A stretch of 64,000 nucleotides of DNA, taken from assembly GCF_964275005.1 (NCBI RefSeq), contig NC_092705.1, positions 11,285,912 through 11,349,911 of the forward strand, written 5' to 3'. The notes below the pieces were generated by a model, which saw nothing but the letters and a program-made list of their open reading frames with translations, was not told the DNA's origin and did no database searches. Position 1 is the stretch's first letter. Every line of letters begins with the position of its first letter. Below are positions 25,201 to 31,765 of this stretch, one piece after another. A program made the position numbers and the translations under genes. The DNA comes from Diadema setosum. Taxonomy: Eukaryota; Echinodermata; Echinoidea; Diadematoida; Diadematidae.

Positions 25201-25379
25201 TATTCGCCGGTGTATCTGTCGCCACTGGGCCACACAAAGACGCCGTGCCCCTCCCGCTTCCGACCGTCGAGTTGGCCCGAGAAGGTGGCGCCACTCTTGT
25301 AGTCCATGTGGTTGCTGTCCTGCTCCTTCCTGGCCGATTTCAGCCTCGGGAAGGTGAAGAATTCCATGTTTGAAGGCAT
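325..25379 (-). CDS. ANKMY1: ANKMY1-like MORN / ankyrin / MYND zinc-finger protein, 15 coding exons
   Basis: Spliced gene read right to left. The coding exons are 25379-25080, 24404-24258, 23691-23133, 21768-21599, 20599-20114, 19527-19310, 18727-18556, 17267-17133, 16520-16368, 16047-15940, 13822-13691, 12548-12441, 11433-11268, 9965-9791 and 541-325. Each boundary has AG/GT and every phase fits, giving 1,081 residues. Order: about six MORN repeats (residues 33-170), a hydrophilic linker, ankyrin repeats from about 345 to 900 interrupted by an acidic insert (about 440-550), a charged helix (about 920-950) and a MYND finger (1017-1057). MORN, ankyrin and MYND in this order is the layout of vertebrate ANKMY1 (about 940 residues), whose biochemical role is poorly known; MYND fingers usually bind short proline-rich peptides. 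The start was chosen because GCCGCCATG is a perfect Kozak context; the frame stays open upstream, so a longer N-terminus is possible. The last intron is about 9.2 kb. Family assignment is strong; some boundaries could be off by a few bases. Confidence 0.9.
2527..2776. mobile_element. MITE-like element with GCAGGGCTCAGCA ends
   Basis: Inverted ends GCAGGGCTCAGCA and TGCTGAGCCCTGC enclose 250 bp with no coding potential. ATATT flanks both sides directly (2522-2526 and 2777-2781), consistent with a short target duplication. The CAGGG-type terminus recalls hAT-like MITEs, but hAT duplications are usually 8 bp, so the superfamily is open. Confidence 0.65.
3128..3301. mobile_element. Palindromic element with GGGGGTGTTTCATAAAGC ends
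   Basis: CCAGGGGGTGTTTCATAAAG at the left is inverted as CTTTATGAAACACCCCCCTGG at the right; the arms extend inward through TTACGAACGACTTACGAG. Nearly the whole 174 bp can fold back. A degenerate, larger relative occurs at 21146-21555. Confidence 0.75.
3482..3952. mobile_element. MITE with long inverted arms and a perfect 9-bp target duplication
   Basis: Starts TAGCCTTTTGGCAAGGCC and ends GGCCTTGTCAAAAGGCTA, with imperfect inverted arms of about 100 bp around a 240-bp core. ATGGATGAC is repeated exactly at 3473-3481 and 3953-3961. A 9-bp duplication suggests a Mutator- or Merlin-type transposase supplied the movement. It lies in the last ANKMY1-like intron and is CpG-richer than its surroundings. 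Confidence 0.8.
9791..9965 (-). CDS. ANKMY1: ANKMY1-like coding exon 14: linker before the MYND finger
   Basis: Residues 952-1009 plus two bases, acceptor TACACAG and donor GAG|gtgagt. A polar Ser/Gly/Ala-rich linker ending DRDEEVAVR. The next coding exon lies about 9.2 kb away and fits its phase; an unrecognised exon in between cannot be excluded. Confidence 0.82.
10967..11060. mobile_element. 94-bp TTAA-bounded hairpin element, copy 1
   Basis: Begins TTAACCCATTGAGGACAGG and ends GTCCTCAAGGGGTTAA, so the ends are inverted and both carry TTAA. The interior contains GATTTTGCTACAACACAC and a GCCCGTGTAATACTCGGG hairpin. Two further copies lie at 21362 and 59169. Confidence 0.8.
11268..11433 (-). 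CDS. ANKMY1: ANKMY1-like coding exon 13: charged helical segment
   Basis: Residues 897-951 plus one base, acceptor TTTATCAG and donor CGAA|gtaagc. It begins [20 protein letters not shown] and is then strongly charged and helical ([19 protein letters not shown]), possibly a short coiled coil after the ankyrin stack. Confidence 0.85.
12240..12345 (-). repeat. Intronic duplicate of the exon 12 donor region
   Basis: This stretch repeats 12372-12455 (shared CAAGCGAGATAGAAATGAAT and the exon end). It preserves a copy of the exon 3' end reading CTGGATGTTTGATCAG followed by gtgagt. The copy contains about 20 extra bases and several substitutions. It offers a decoy or alternative donor about 115 bp downstream of the real one. 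Confidence 0.7.
12441..12548 (-). CDS. ANKMY1: ANKMY1-like coding exon 12: ankyrin repeat
   Basis: Residues 861-896 (36 codons, phase 0), acceptor CTCTATAG and donor CAG|gtgagg. It reads [18 protein letters not shown] and ends [11 protein letters not shown]. The 3' end of this exon and its donor are duplicated in the next intron (see 12240-12345). Confidence 0.88.
13167..13478 (-). mobile_element. tRNA-derived SINE with a (CAT)n tail, copy 1
   Basis: On the minus strand it starts GGGGGTGCTGTGGCATAGTG, carries a box B-like GTTTGAACC, then a body shared with the copy at 31313 (GACAAGATGTTTTTACCCAC, CAGAGGGCCCT in complement). It ends in about 82 bp of ATC/CAT triplets (plus strand GAT, 13167-13248). 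The tRNA-like head with Pol III boxes and microsatellite tail define a SINE. Confidence 0.82.
13691..13822 (-). CDS. ANKMY1: ANKMY1-like coding exon 11: ankyrin repeat
   Basis: Residues 817-860 (44 codons, phase 0), acceptor ACGCCAG and donor CTT|gtgagt. [20 protein letters not shown] continues the stack. The intron just upstream holds a DR1-rich repetitive element. Confidence 0.87.
14168..15524. mobile_element. Repetitive element with TGACCTTTGACC units and a GGAC tail
   Basis: Ends are inverted: TATGCCTCCGCCA at 14193 and TGGCGGAGGCATAA near 15520. Inside are six or seven diverged units of roughly 130-155 bp, each with one or more TGACCTTTGACC motifs and an AAGTTTCAAG block. Before the right end is a (CGGA)n stretch (15381-15472). 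It occupies an intron of the ANKMY1-like gene. It has no coding capacity and is probably non-autonomous. Confidence 0.7.
15381..15472. repeat. (CGGA)n microsatellite
   Basis: About 92 bp of CGGA units with occasional CGGAAGGA variants. The open frames that cross it (Arg/Pro/Ser or Asp/Gly/Arg repeats) are artefacts. Confidence 0.9.
15663..15832. mobile_element. Left arm of a TTAA-flanked palindromic MITE (partial copy)
   Basis: TTAAAGGGATGGTAGAGTAT opens a half-element, with GAAAGAGCAT- and CAAAGTTTATTTG-like blocks shared with full copies elsewhere. The right arm is not visible, so this copy is truncated. Confidence 0.65.
15940..16047 (-). CDS. ANKMY1: ANKMY1-like coding exon 10: ankyrin repeat
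   Basis: Residues 781-816 (36 codons, phase 0). It reads [20 protein letters not shown] then [16 protein letters not shown], an excellent ankyrin unit. The longer open frame overlapping it is out of register and is not the gene. Acceptor GCATAG, donor CTT|gtgagt. Confidence 0.88.
16368..16520 (-). CDS. ANKMY1: ANKMY1-like coding exon 9: ankyrin repeat
   Basis: Residues 730-780, phase 0, acceptor TTGTACAG and donor GAG|gtaatg. About 30 polar residues lead into [17 protein letters not shown], the first helix of an ankyrin unit completed by the next exon. Confidence 0.88.
17133..17267 (-). CDS. ANKMY1: ANKMY1-like coding exon 8: ankyrin repeat
   Basis: Residues 685-729, phase 0, acceptor TTTACAG and donor CTT|gtgagt. 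The unit contains [11 protein letters not shown] and [18 protein letters not shown], a near-consensus ankyrin repeat. Confidence 0.9.
18556..18727 (-). CDS. ANKMY1: ANKMY1-like coding exon 7: ankyrin repeats
   Basis: Starts with one base that completes a glutamate codon (627) and runs to 684, donor GAT|gtaagt. It reads [20 protein letters not shown] followed by a second unit ending [17 protein letters not shown]. These are clear consensus ankyrin helices and hairpin loops. Confidence 0.9.
19310..19527 (-). CDS. ANKMY1: ANKMY1-like coding exon 6: spacer before the second ankyrin block
   Basis: Residues 555-626 plus two bases. Acceptor TCTCTGCAG, donor GCTGA|gtaagt (phase 2). The end of the segment, with [12 protein letters not shown], forms the first helix of the next ankyrin unit across the splice junction. 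Confidence 0.85.
20114..20599 (-). CDS. ANKMY1: ANKMY1-like coding exon 5: ankyrin repeat plus acidic insert
   Basis: Residues 393-554, phase 0 at both ends. It continues the ankyrin stack ([24 protein letters not shown]) and then carries about 110 residues rich in D, E, G and S with no repeat pattern, probably a disordered loop. The DNA is more GC- and CpG-rich than its surroundings. Confidence 0.87.
21146..21555. mobile_element. Degenerate GTTTCATAAAGC-type palindromic element with a nested hairpin
   Basis: CCTGTTTCATATAGCTGTTG on the left is inverted as ACAGCTTTGTGAAACAGG on the right. A TTAA hairpin (21362-21456) is inserted between the arms. It is related to the element at 3128. Confidence 0.55.
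21362..21456. mobile_element. 95-bp TTAA-bounded hairpin element, copy 2
   Basis: TTAACCTGTTGAGGATGGGC to CGTCCTCAACAGGTTAA, the same family as 10967 and 59169. The inner hairpin CGAGTATACTCAGG is well preserved. Confidence 0.8.
21599..21768 (-). CDS. ANKMY1: ANKMY1-like coding exon 4: first ankyrin repeat
   Basis: Completes the split glycine at 336 and runs to 392, donor GCT|gtaagt. [20 protein letters not shown] and the following [13 protein letters not shown] make a typical first ankyrin unit. A nested pair of palindromic DNA elements sits in the intron only 30 bp upstream of this exon. Confidence 0.87.
21798..22408. mobile_element. TTAA-flanked palindromic MITE split by another element
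   Basis: Left arm TTAAAAGGGAGGATACAG, right arm CTATACCATCCCTTTAA. The centre has AGCGATCCTAATAAAAAG, as in other copies. At 21909-22120 it is interrupted by a CpG-rich element, so the insertion order is clear: the MITE came first. Confidence 0.75.
21909..22120. mobile_element. CpG-rich inverted-repeat element nested in the MITE
   Basis: Ends TACTGTCAAAGTGGATATTT and AAATTTCCACTTTTACAGTA are inverted repeats. The interior is full of TTTTCGCGC and GCGCGAAA. It is about 210 bp and noncoding. The high CpG content in an AT-rich intron stands out. Confidence 0.72.
23133..23691 (-). CDS. ANKMY1: ANKMY1-like coding exon 3: last MORN unit and linker
   Basis: Residues 150-335 plus one base (phase 1 donor, AAAG|gtatgg). 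It opens with a sixth MORN-like unit ([17 protein letters not shown]). The rest is a long, polar, probably disordered linker rich in D, E, N and S. This is the longest exon of the gene. Confidence 0.87.
23948..24076. repeat. Three perfect tandem copies of a 43-bp unit
   Basis: The unit begins TAGTTAATAATTCTACAGAG and ends ATTCATCTTG. Three head-to-tail copies look identical, implying very recent expansion. It lies in the intron between the second and third coding exons of the ANKMY1-like gene. Confidence 0.92.
24258..24404 (-). CDS. ANKMY1: ANKMY1-like coding exon 2: MORN repeats 4-5
   Basis: Residues 101-149, phase 0 at both ends. The acceptor is CCCAACAG and the donor is CAG|gtgtgta. Two further MORN units are visible, with GKGTYTWPN and [10 protein letters not shown] cores. 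The length is exactly 49 codons, so the exon could be skipped without a frame change. Confidence 0.88.
24690..24880. repeat. Degenerate ATGT/GTAT microsatellite
   Basis: Runs of TATGTATG, ATGTGTGT and GTATAC with interruptions. The Tyr/His/Thr-rich minus-strand open frame across it is an artefact. Confidence 0.8.
25080..25379 (-). CDS. ANKMY1: ANKMY1-like coding exon 1: start codon and three MORN repeats
   Basis: Encodes residues 1-100, ending in phase 0 at GAG|gtaagc. Three MORN repeats with the YxGxxxxxxRxGxGxxxWxxG pattern lie at about 33-55, 56-78 and 79-100. The exon itself probably begins at 25419 or 25417 after a TTTAG acceptor, leaving about 40 bases before the ATG. That leader contains upstream ATGs in another frame, while the reading frame itself is open through it. 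Confidence 0.88.
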
Positions 25380-26009
25380 GGCGGCATGTGCATCTATCTG
25401 TTGACCCACACAGATATCTCTAAACAAAATGAGAGTCACAGGTATGTCATTATAAATGAGAAGTTGTTCAGATGTTAGTAATCTGTAAATTGGTCAAAAG
25501 AGATAGAATAGTGGAAAAATTGTAGTGCAGGTTTGGTCATTTGAATGTGGGACACAATCCATCATGGCATGGCAATTATCTAGATCTGCCATTATCAGTC
25601 ATGATGATGATTTAATATGGATAATAATCACTGATAATTAATGGGTGCTCCATTGTACAGTTTGGGCTGGTCACTGTTACATTTAGAGTAAATTGTGTAC
25701 AATGGAGTGCTTGGAGCAACTTACTGATATTGTTTAATTTACATTCATTGATTCAGATCTGGGGAGACTTATCGTTTGTACCCAAATTTGCCCTTCTCGT
25801 GTTCTGTTTTACGTAAATACATTGCAGCCTGTAGAGTTCTACATGATAATGTACCGCATCCTTGAATAACATTTTAGCCTTGAACCCAAGTGAGAAGACT
25901 TGCGTTTAGAATCTAGTTTGACTAGTTCTAGGGTCTACAGGAACACACGCCTACCGCATCCCTAGTTAAGCACCGAATGAAAGCCGCTGCACTGCCACTG
26001 GCAAGGCAC

Positions 26010-26087
26010 TCGCATCTCATCGCGGGCCAGCTGGCGCAGGCGGAGAGCGTGCTGATCCCACGCCACGGTATGCCTGCGCTGCGACAT
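26010..26087 (-). CDS. Candidate alternative N-terminal exon of the ANKMY1-like gene
   Basis: A GC-rich island in AT-rich surroundings opens with ATG at 26087 and reads MSQRRHTVAWDQHALRLRQL then ARDEMR before a possible donor CGA|gtgcct. A TGTGACCAG acceptor lies just upstream, so it could follow the 5' UTR exon at 26231. Its phase does not join cleanly to the exon at 25419; donors a few bases further on would fit but are weak. The plus strand is also open here (43 codons). The amino-acid pattern looks coding, but assignment to this gene is inference. Confidence 0.35.
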
Positions 26088-26230
26088 AAACTCTGGTCAC
26101 AGACACAGTAAATTAGTGGTAGAATTAATGTTTTGACTGATGTTTACTACACATTGAGGTTTGTCACCTATATATAGTAGATCTAACTGTCCAGCAAGAA
26201 AGGATTACTTTCAAGCATCATCATACTTAC

Positions 26231-26300
26231 GTGAAGAAGTCGAGTCGGCTCGTATTGTTTACGGTAGTTCAAGCTAATTTATTCTCCCCCTGTGTGTCGC
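26231..26300 (-). other. Probable 5' UTR exon of the ANKMY1-like gene (3' end defined by donor)
   Basis: On the minus strand a near-perfect donor, CTTCAC|gtaagtatga, ends at 26231. The sequence before it has an ATG followed quickly by an in-frame stop, so it is noncoding. The 5' boundary is a guess. It would splice to 26.09 kb or directly to 25419. Confidence 0.5.
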
Positions 26301-26922
26301 CATGTTAGCATATCAACATATTTGGACACGTCTATTATAACAATATACAGGAATACGGGTGGACTTAATAAGACTCGAAACATCAAAATGTAGCTTATTA
26401 ATGCACCAATGCAAATTCTATGATGTAAAACTAATAAGGTTTTTAAGTAGTACTTTCTTGATATTCAAACACAAGACTGGTATTGAACGCACATCATATT
26501 GAAATGTCTGTGACCCCTCACGCTATAGTCGTCGAATCCATCACCGACGTGTAATGGACGAACGGTTCTTCGGATGAAATCGACTTGCAGTGCTCAGCTA
26601 AGAGGTTCGCGGAGGAGAGGGAGTGGCTTGATATGACGCGGATCATCATCTTCATTACCCTGCGCTCGTACATCATTAGCTCGCATCTCCGCCGTTTTGT
26701 GCACAAACGTCGCCAATGTTTTATCGTACGTGATTTACAAATTCTTCCACATGCATAATAAATTTGAGCCTGCAGAAGACGAGCATTATAGGACCAAATT
26801 CACGTTTCCTGCAAACGTTTGATAATACGTAATTATAGGAGCAGAAGCTGGTTATTACAGAAACCCTAAACACAGCATCATTATCGTCTGTAGATATCGA
26901 CACATCCTTGAAGAGACCCTGG
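26300..26922. promoter_or_regulatory. CpG-rich head-to-head intergenic promoter region
   Basis: This stretch separates the start of the minus-strand ANKMY1-like gene from the plus-strand stomatin gene and is richer in CpG than its surroundings, especially 26520-26720. Both strands have open frames of about 60 codons here, as GC-rich promoter DNA often does. No TATA box was recognised. A possible plus-strand 5' UTR intron, gtacgtga near 26727 to CTGTAG near 26892, is weakly supported. Confidence 0.5.
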
Positions 26923-27879
26923 ATGGAGACGTCCGTGAAACCATCTCTCATGAGTACTCAAGTTGCACCAGAGAACGACGCAGATATCAGACTGATGGCT
27001 GATTTCAGGCAAAAGAAACAATTCCCCAGCACTGACAACGCCAACAACGACATCGGAAATCAAGATATCATCATAGGCGCGGGTGAGCCGGAAGGAGGAC
27101 TTGGTTGCTGTGGATTAATCCTCACTTGCATTTCCATCCTCCTGGTCATCTGTACGTTGCCATTTTCCCTCTTCGTTTGCTTGAAAGTGGTGCAGGAATA
27201 CGAAAGGGCTGTCATCTTTCGTCTCGGGCGTTTAATATCTGGTGGAGCAAGGGGGCCTGGCATCTTCTTTGTTTTGCCTTGCATTGAAGACTATACGAAG
27301 GTAGATCTTCGCACCATTTCCTTCGACGTTCCCCCTCAGGAGATTCTCACCCGTGATAGCTTGACCGTCTCGGTAGATGCAGTCGTATTTTTCCGCGTGA
27401 ATAATGCGACTATCAGCATCGCTAACGTGGAGAATGCCAACATGTCGACGCGCTTTCTCGCTCAGACGACACTGAGAAATGTGCTAGGGACAAAGAACCT
27501 CTCCGAGATTCTCTCCGATCGTGAGGGAATCAGCCACTTCATGCAGTCCAGTCTCGATGAAGCCACCGATCCCTGGGGTATCAAGGTCGAGCGTGTTGAG
27601 ATTAAAGATGTCCGCCTCCCAGTGCAACTGCAAAGGGCCATGGCTGCCGAAGCTGAGGCTACAAGGGATGCCAGGGCTAAGATCATCGCGGCGGAAGGAG
27701 AGCAAAATGCCTCGCGTGCTCTCAGAGAGGCTGCTGAAACGATCTCCGACTCCCCAACCGCTCTTCAACTGCGCTATCTCCAGACCCTGAATTCCATCGC
27801 CGCAGAAAAGAACTCTACCATTATCTTTCCCCTGCCCATTGATCTGTTGCAAAGCGCAAATAAGAGCAAAACTCTGTAA
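26923..27879 (+). CDS. STOM-like: Stomatin-family (SPFH) membrane protein, intronless copy A
   Basis: Encodes 318 residues from the first ATG (METSVKPSLM); a second ATG at 26950 would give 309. Human stomatin has 288, so the difference lies in a longer polar N-terminus. A hydrophobic hairpin segment with a central proline (about 60-88, CTLPFSLFV) is followed by the SPFH core: YERAVIFRLGRL, GARGPGIFFVLPC, FDVPPQEILTRDS, LAQTTLRNVLGTKNLSEILS, ERVEIKDVRLPVQLQRAMAA, AEGEQNASRAL and the C-terminal NSTIIFPLPIDLLQ. Stomatins insert as hairpins in the inner leaflet, oligomerise and modulate ion channels and lipid domains. The single uninterrupted reading frame is unusual, because vertebrate STOM is split by introns. 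A paralogue lies 7.8 kb downstream in the same orientation. Very sure of family; the exact subfamily is inferred. Confidence 0.95.
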   Translation: METSVKPSLMSTQVAPENDADIRLMADFRQKKQFPSTDNANNDIGNQDIIIGAGEPEGGLGCCGLILTCISILLVICTLPFSLFVCLKVVQEYERAVIFRLGRLISGGARGPGIFFVLPCIEDYTKVDLRTISFDVPPQEILTRDSLTVSVDAVVFFRVNNATISIANVENANMSTRFLAQTTLRNVLGTKNLSEILSDREGISHFMQSSLDEATDPWGIKVERVEIKDVRLPVQLQRAMAAEAEATRDARAKIIAAEGEQNASRALREAAETISDSPTALQLRYLQTLNSIAAEKNSTIIFPLPIDLLQSANKSKTL

Positions 27880-28622
27880 GTTAGATTCCAAATGCCGTAA
27901 CCCTGTTTTGCATGCCGTCCCATTTTCAATATTTTTTAAATTAACGGCAAAAGTGAAAAGTTAAACTGTATAAAGATACTCATAAAATCGATGATTAGTA
28001 AAGTCCTGCACGTTCTTGCGGCAAAGGGAAACTGATCTAAAAAGTTACACAATATGTCACTAATTACCTCCTTATCTTCTGATGTGTACGCGCTTTTGCA
28101 CATTCCAGATACTGTATCGGCGTATACAGTACCTCGACAGAATGAATTGCGATAGAGCTTCCATATCCAGGTTGATTGTGATGGGGAAAAAAAAAGTTCT
28201 TCAGTTTCCCTTTAAAATCAGGCATAATTATTGTCATAAAAAAGTTATACCATTTCTTTATCTCACCATGTTTTCACGGTATTGATATTGTTTGCAAGCA
28301 CATGATAAATTATGCAAATTAGGGTAATGAGTTACGTCATCATCTCACAACACAAACCATAAAATAATAATGCAAATTTGTAAACTTTACGATGTAAATC
28401 TTGTTTTTAGTGGACGATCTATTAACTATAATCAAACATGACCCCTGAAAAGTCATTTTACTTCGCTATATTATATATGACTGGATATGAATGGTAGGGT
28501 GTACAGGATATTCTCATGTATGGATGGCATTACAGCGTATGAAAATGAATGAGGAAATTTGGTGAAGATACCTGCAGGTCAATGGGGGGGGGGGGAGCAC
28601 CATCACCATGTCCGATGTGCAC

Positions 28623-28628
28623 AATAAA
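28623..28628 (+). terminator. Candidate AATAAA polyadenylation signal for stomatin copy A
   Basis: AATAAA about 745 bp after the stop of copy A, followed by a GT-rich stretch (GATATTGTGTGGTTG). Other AATAAA-like sites occur further on, so the true 3' end is uncertain. Confidence 0.35.
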
Positions 28629-30097
28629 GATATTGTGTGGTTGCGAGCAGCTAACAGTATCTGTAATATGAAAACATATTGAAAAAGTATTTTCAAAAAT
28701 GTTCTTGTCTTCACTGAATTAACATCGATTTTTTAAATCTAAAATGGGTGCGTTTGTATATCGTGTTTGCGTGATTTTACACTTTTGCGCATGCAAAATG
28801 ATGCCAAGCTAGCCTTCTTTTCTTTAATCTTTTACTTTCAATTGGGTATTTATAATATACTTTTTATAACGTTTCTCAGTTAAAGTAACGAAACACAGTG
28901 ATGATTTGATATCATATCAGTTTTATAGACGCAGAACACGAATAGGGTATTGATACACTTGTACATGTTGATTGTGACAATGTCCCCAGATAAGTGTCTT
29001 GTATATTCCCAATCTGTCCAGCATTGTCTTATAGCGTCTTCAAGTTATGATGTGATGTGCTGTTTGCTTCGTATAATTAGACTTATAGATGAAGGCCTCA
29101 GTATATACAACTGGAGGTGACTAAAATCACCTATATGTACCGGAATGTTCGCACTCTATATACATGTACTGACAAAAGTATATTTGTATTTACAATTGTA
29201 TATTCTATAGATTAGTTACATGCATTGCATGGTTTGTGTGCACTATTTACTGTAATTTACAATATATTTCTTTTCGCGTAAGTAAGTGTTGCAGTCCAGA
29301 TTATTCAAATACTGGTCAGAGAAATAAACAGGAAAGAAGAAGCAGTCAGCATGACATGAAACAAGTGATCCGATTCCATGTAGTCTTGATCATTTCTGCT
29401 CAGCCTGTATATGCAAGTCCCGATGCAGAGATGGGCTTAGAAATTCAATTCAATTCATTCAATTCAGTTCAGTTATTTTCATTCTTCTTTTTCCAAAAAA
29501 ACATAACACAAAATTTAACTGCGTCAGTGCATGTATTACCCGATACCCAATAATTATGATTAATTCTTTTTACAATCTTCTTTAAACATGACCACTGTGT
29601 GCATATGACCCAGCCATTCCTTTGTGAAAATATGTATGGGTTTGTATATTATGGGTATTTGAAGTGATACAGTACGAATAGTTATGAAGTTTCAAAGTCG
29701 TAATTGTATATATAAAATATTTGCATATCTACATAGTCATGTCACGCATATTATCATGCAATGTAAGGCTTATACATTTGCACTTTATTCTAAATGTATA
29801 AGAGTTCTTCTTGCATAAAGAAGATTCATATCTTAGACTGCATGATTTCTTCATTATTTTTTTTTATTTCATCACGTCATGACATGAACAAAGCAAAACT
29901 GATAGAAAATCAAATCAAAACTAATTTGTCAACTTAATTATGCCACCACTCAGACGGCGTAATGAGCTGACAATATTATGATCATGTTGTCGGGTTGTCT
30001 GTCCGTTCGTCGACACAAACTGTATACGCCCAAGATCTACATACAATAACGCGCGAGTGTGCTTTTACATCATAAGAAAGTTAATGTGCGCCGAATT

Positions 30098-30560
30098 TTA
30101 AAGGGACATTCCAGATGATTTTCATAATTTCACATCATGTAGTACATAAATCGACAACTCCATGTATAGATTTGTGGAATTTATTGTGGTTCTTGAGCAC
30201 AGAAACAATACTTTGAAAAATTTTTAACAAATTACACTGAGCAAGGATGATGACATAGGAGGTTCACATATTTCAGAAATGTAGCAGTGTAATCCATTAC
30301 AATACCGCTTGCTTGCGAGTTCACCTGTGTATAATCTATGCATGCCTTCTTCTTTTGTTCTGGTTCCTTGAGCCCCAACTCATGCATTCTTATGGTGACT
30401 CTGCCATGTCATCATCCTTGTTCATTGCAATTTGTTCTGGATTTTGAAAATATTCTTATTCTTCATCCCAATTATCACAAATTCTGAAACTCTGTCCTCA
30501 GTATAACTAATTTATAGTCTTAATGTAAAAATCTGAAAATCATCCGGAGGTCTCCTTTAA
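30098..30560. mobile_element. Second type of TTAA-flanked palindromic element
   Basis: Left end TTAAAGGGACATTCCAGATG and right end CATCCGGAGGTCTCCTTTAA are imperfect inverted repeats, extending into GATTTTCAT / ATGAAAATC. The 460-bp interior is noncoding. The terminal AGGGA/TCCCT and TTAA match the other family, but the interior is unrelated. Confidence 0.65.
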
Positions 30561-31312
30561 TACCAACGCACGAGACCTTTGCTCCTCATGCATTCGTTTT
30601 TATACAGAATCTATGTTCTAGAATATTATTCACCTCTTCAAGAAAGGTACATAGCAGGCGCTTATAACCAATTTACCCCCTTTTTACATCATTTTTATGG
30701 GTATGTTGGAAAACAAAAATGTGATGGCATCACTGTAAATTCTAATTTCGACATCGATTAATTTTGACACCTGTTGCGCTTTTTTTGTCGCTCGCATTTG
30801 ACTTTCAATCAATCAGATTACAGCTCTGTCCCACCTATTATTTTGTGACTATAATTCACGTTATTTCCTTCATAGGAAGAATAGATATACAGTGTATAAC
30901 GAATAGATAAAAGTAAAATGTCTCTTGAATTTGATTAAATGCCATGTCTAGCTGTATAAATCTAAAGAAGGACAAGTTTAATTTGGATTGTCATCTGCTC
31001 AGAAGGGTATTTCATAAGTCAGAATTATATTCCCTTGTTTCAAATGGGCTTAAGGGTTTATATACCCTCAAGATTGCAGTTCAAAAGTTTTGAAAGATCC
31101 CTGCATGCGCCCGCAGGGATTATTAGAGTGATTACGTGAGAAGGCGGAGGCATTCCAGTCGTAAGCGCATTACAGGAGAATTTCTCTTGTTTTGAAACAA
31201 AACCTATGTCTTTATAATGATTACCTTAAGAGTACCAAAGCGGGATTTCAACAGTCTATTCATTGCCATGGAAACTGGTTATGAAAAAAAAAAAAAAAAA
31301 AAAACTGCTCAT

Positions 31313-31581
31313 GGGGCGCTGTGGCATACTGGAGTGGATAAGACTCCCGAATCCTGATCGGAGGACCGGGGTTCGAATCCCGTCCAGTGCTTATACGTAC
31401 ATGTATTTGGACAAGATGTTTTTACCCACTATGTCCCTCTCGACCCAGTAAATGGGTATACCTGACAACGCTAGGGTAATAATAATAGCAGGGCCCTCTG
31501 GTATATAGAGCAGTGGCAACACTGAAGAGGCTACCCTGGCTAAATAACACTTACACTAGTGTATTGTTATTATTATTATTA

Positions 31582-31630
<49 letters not shown>

Positions 31631-31765
31631 CATCATTATTATCATTATTGTTAGTATCATTATTATTATAATTATTATAATAATTATTATTATTATAATT
31701 ACTATTATTATTATTATTATTATTATTATCATTATCATCATCATCATCATCATTGTGATTGTTAT
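31313..31765 (+). mobile_element. tRNA-derived SINE with a long (ATT)n tail, copy 2
   Basis: The head GGGGCGCTGTGGCATACTGG has a box A-like stretch at 31322-31336, and box B GGTTCGAATCC lies at 31370-31380. The body matches the copy at 13167 in opposite orientation. The tail from about 31563 is roughly 200 bp of ATT with some ATC. A 20-A run precedes it. Confidence 0.85.

Noticed and set aside
31556-31753. Open frame of almost only Ile and Met
   Set aside because: Translation of the ATT microsatellite tail of the SINE.
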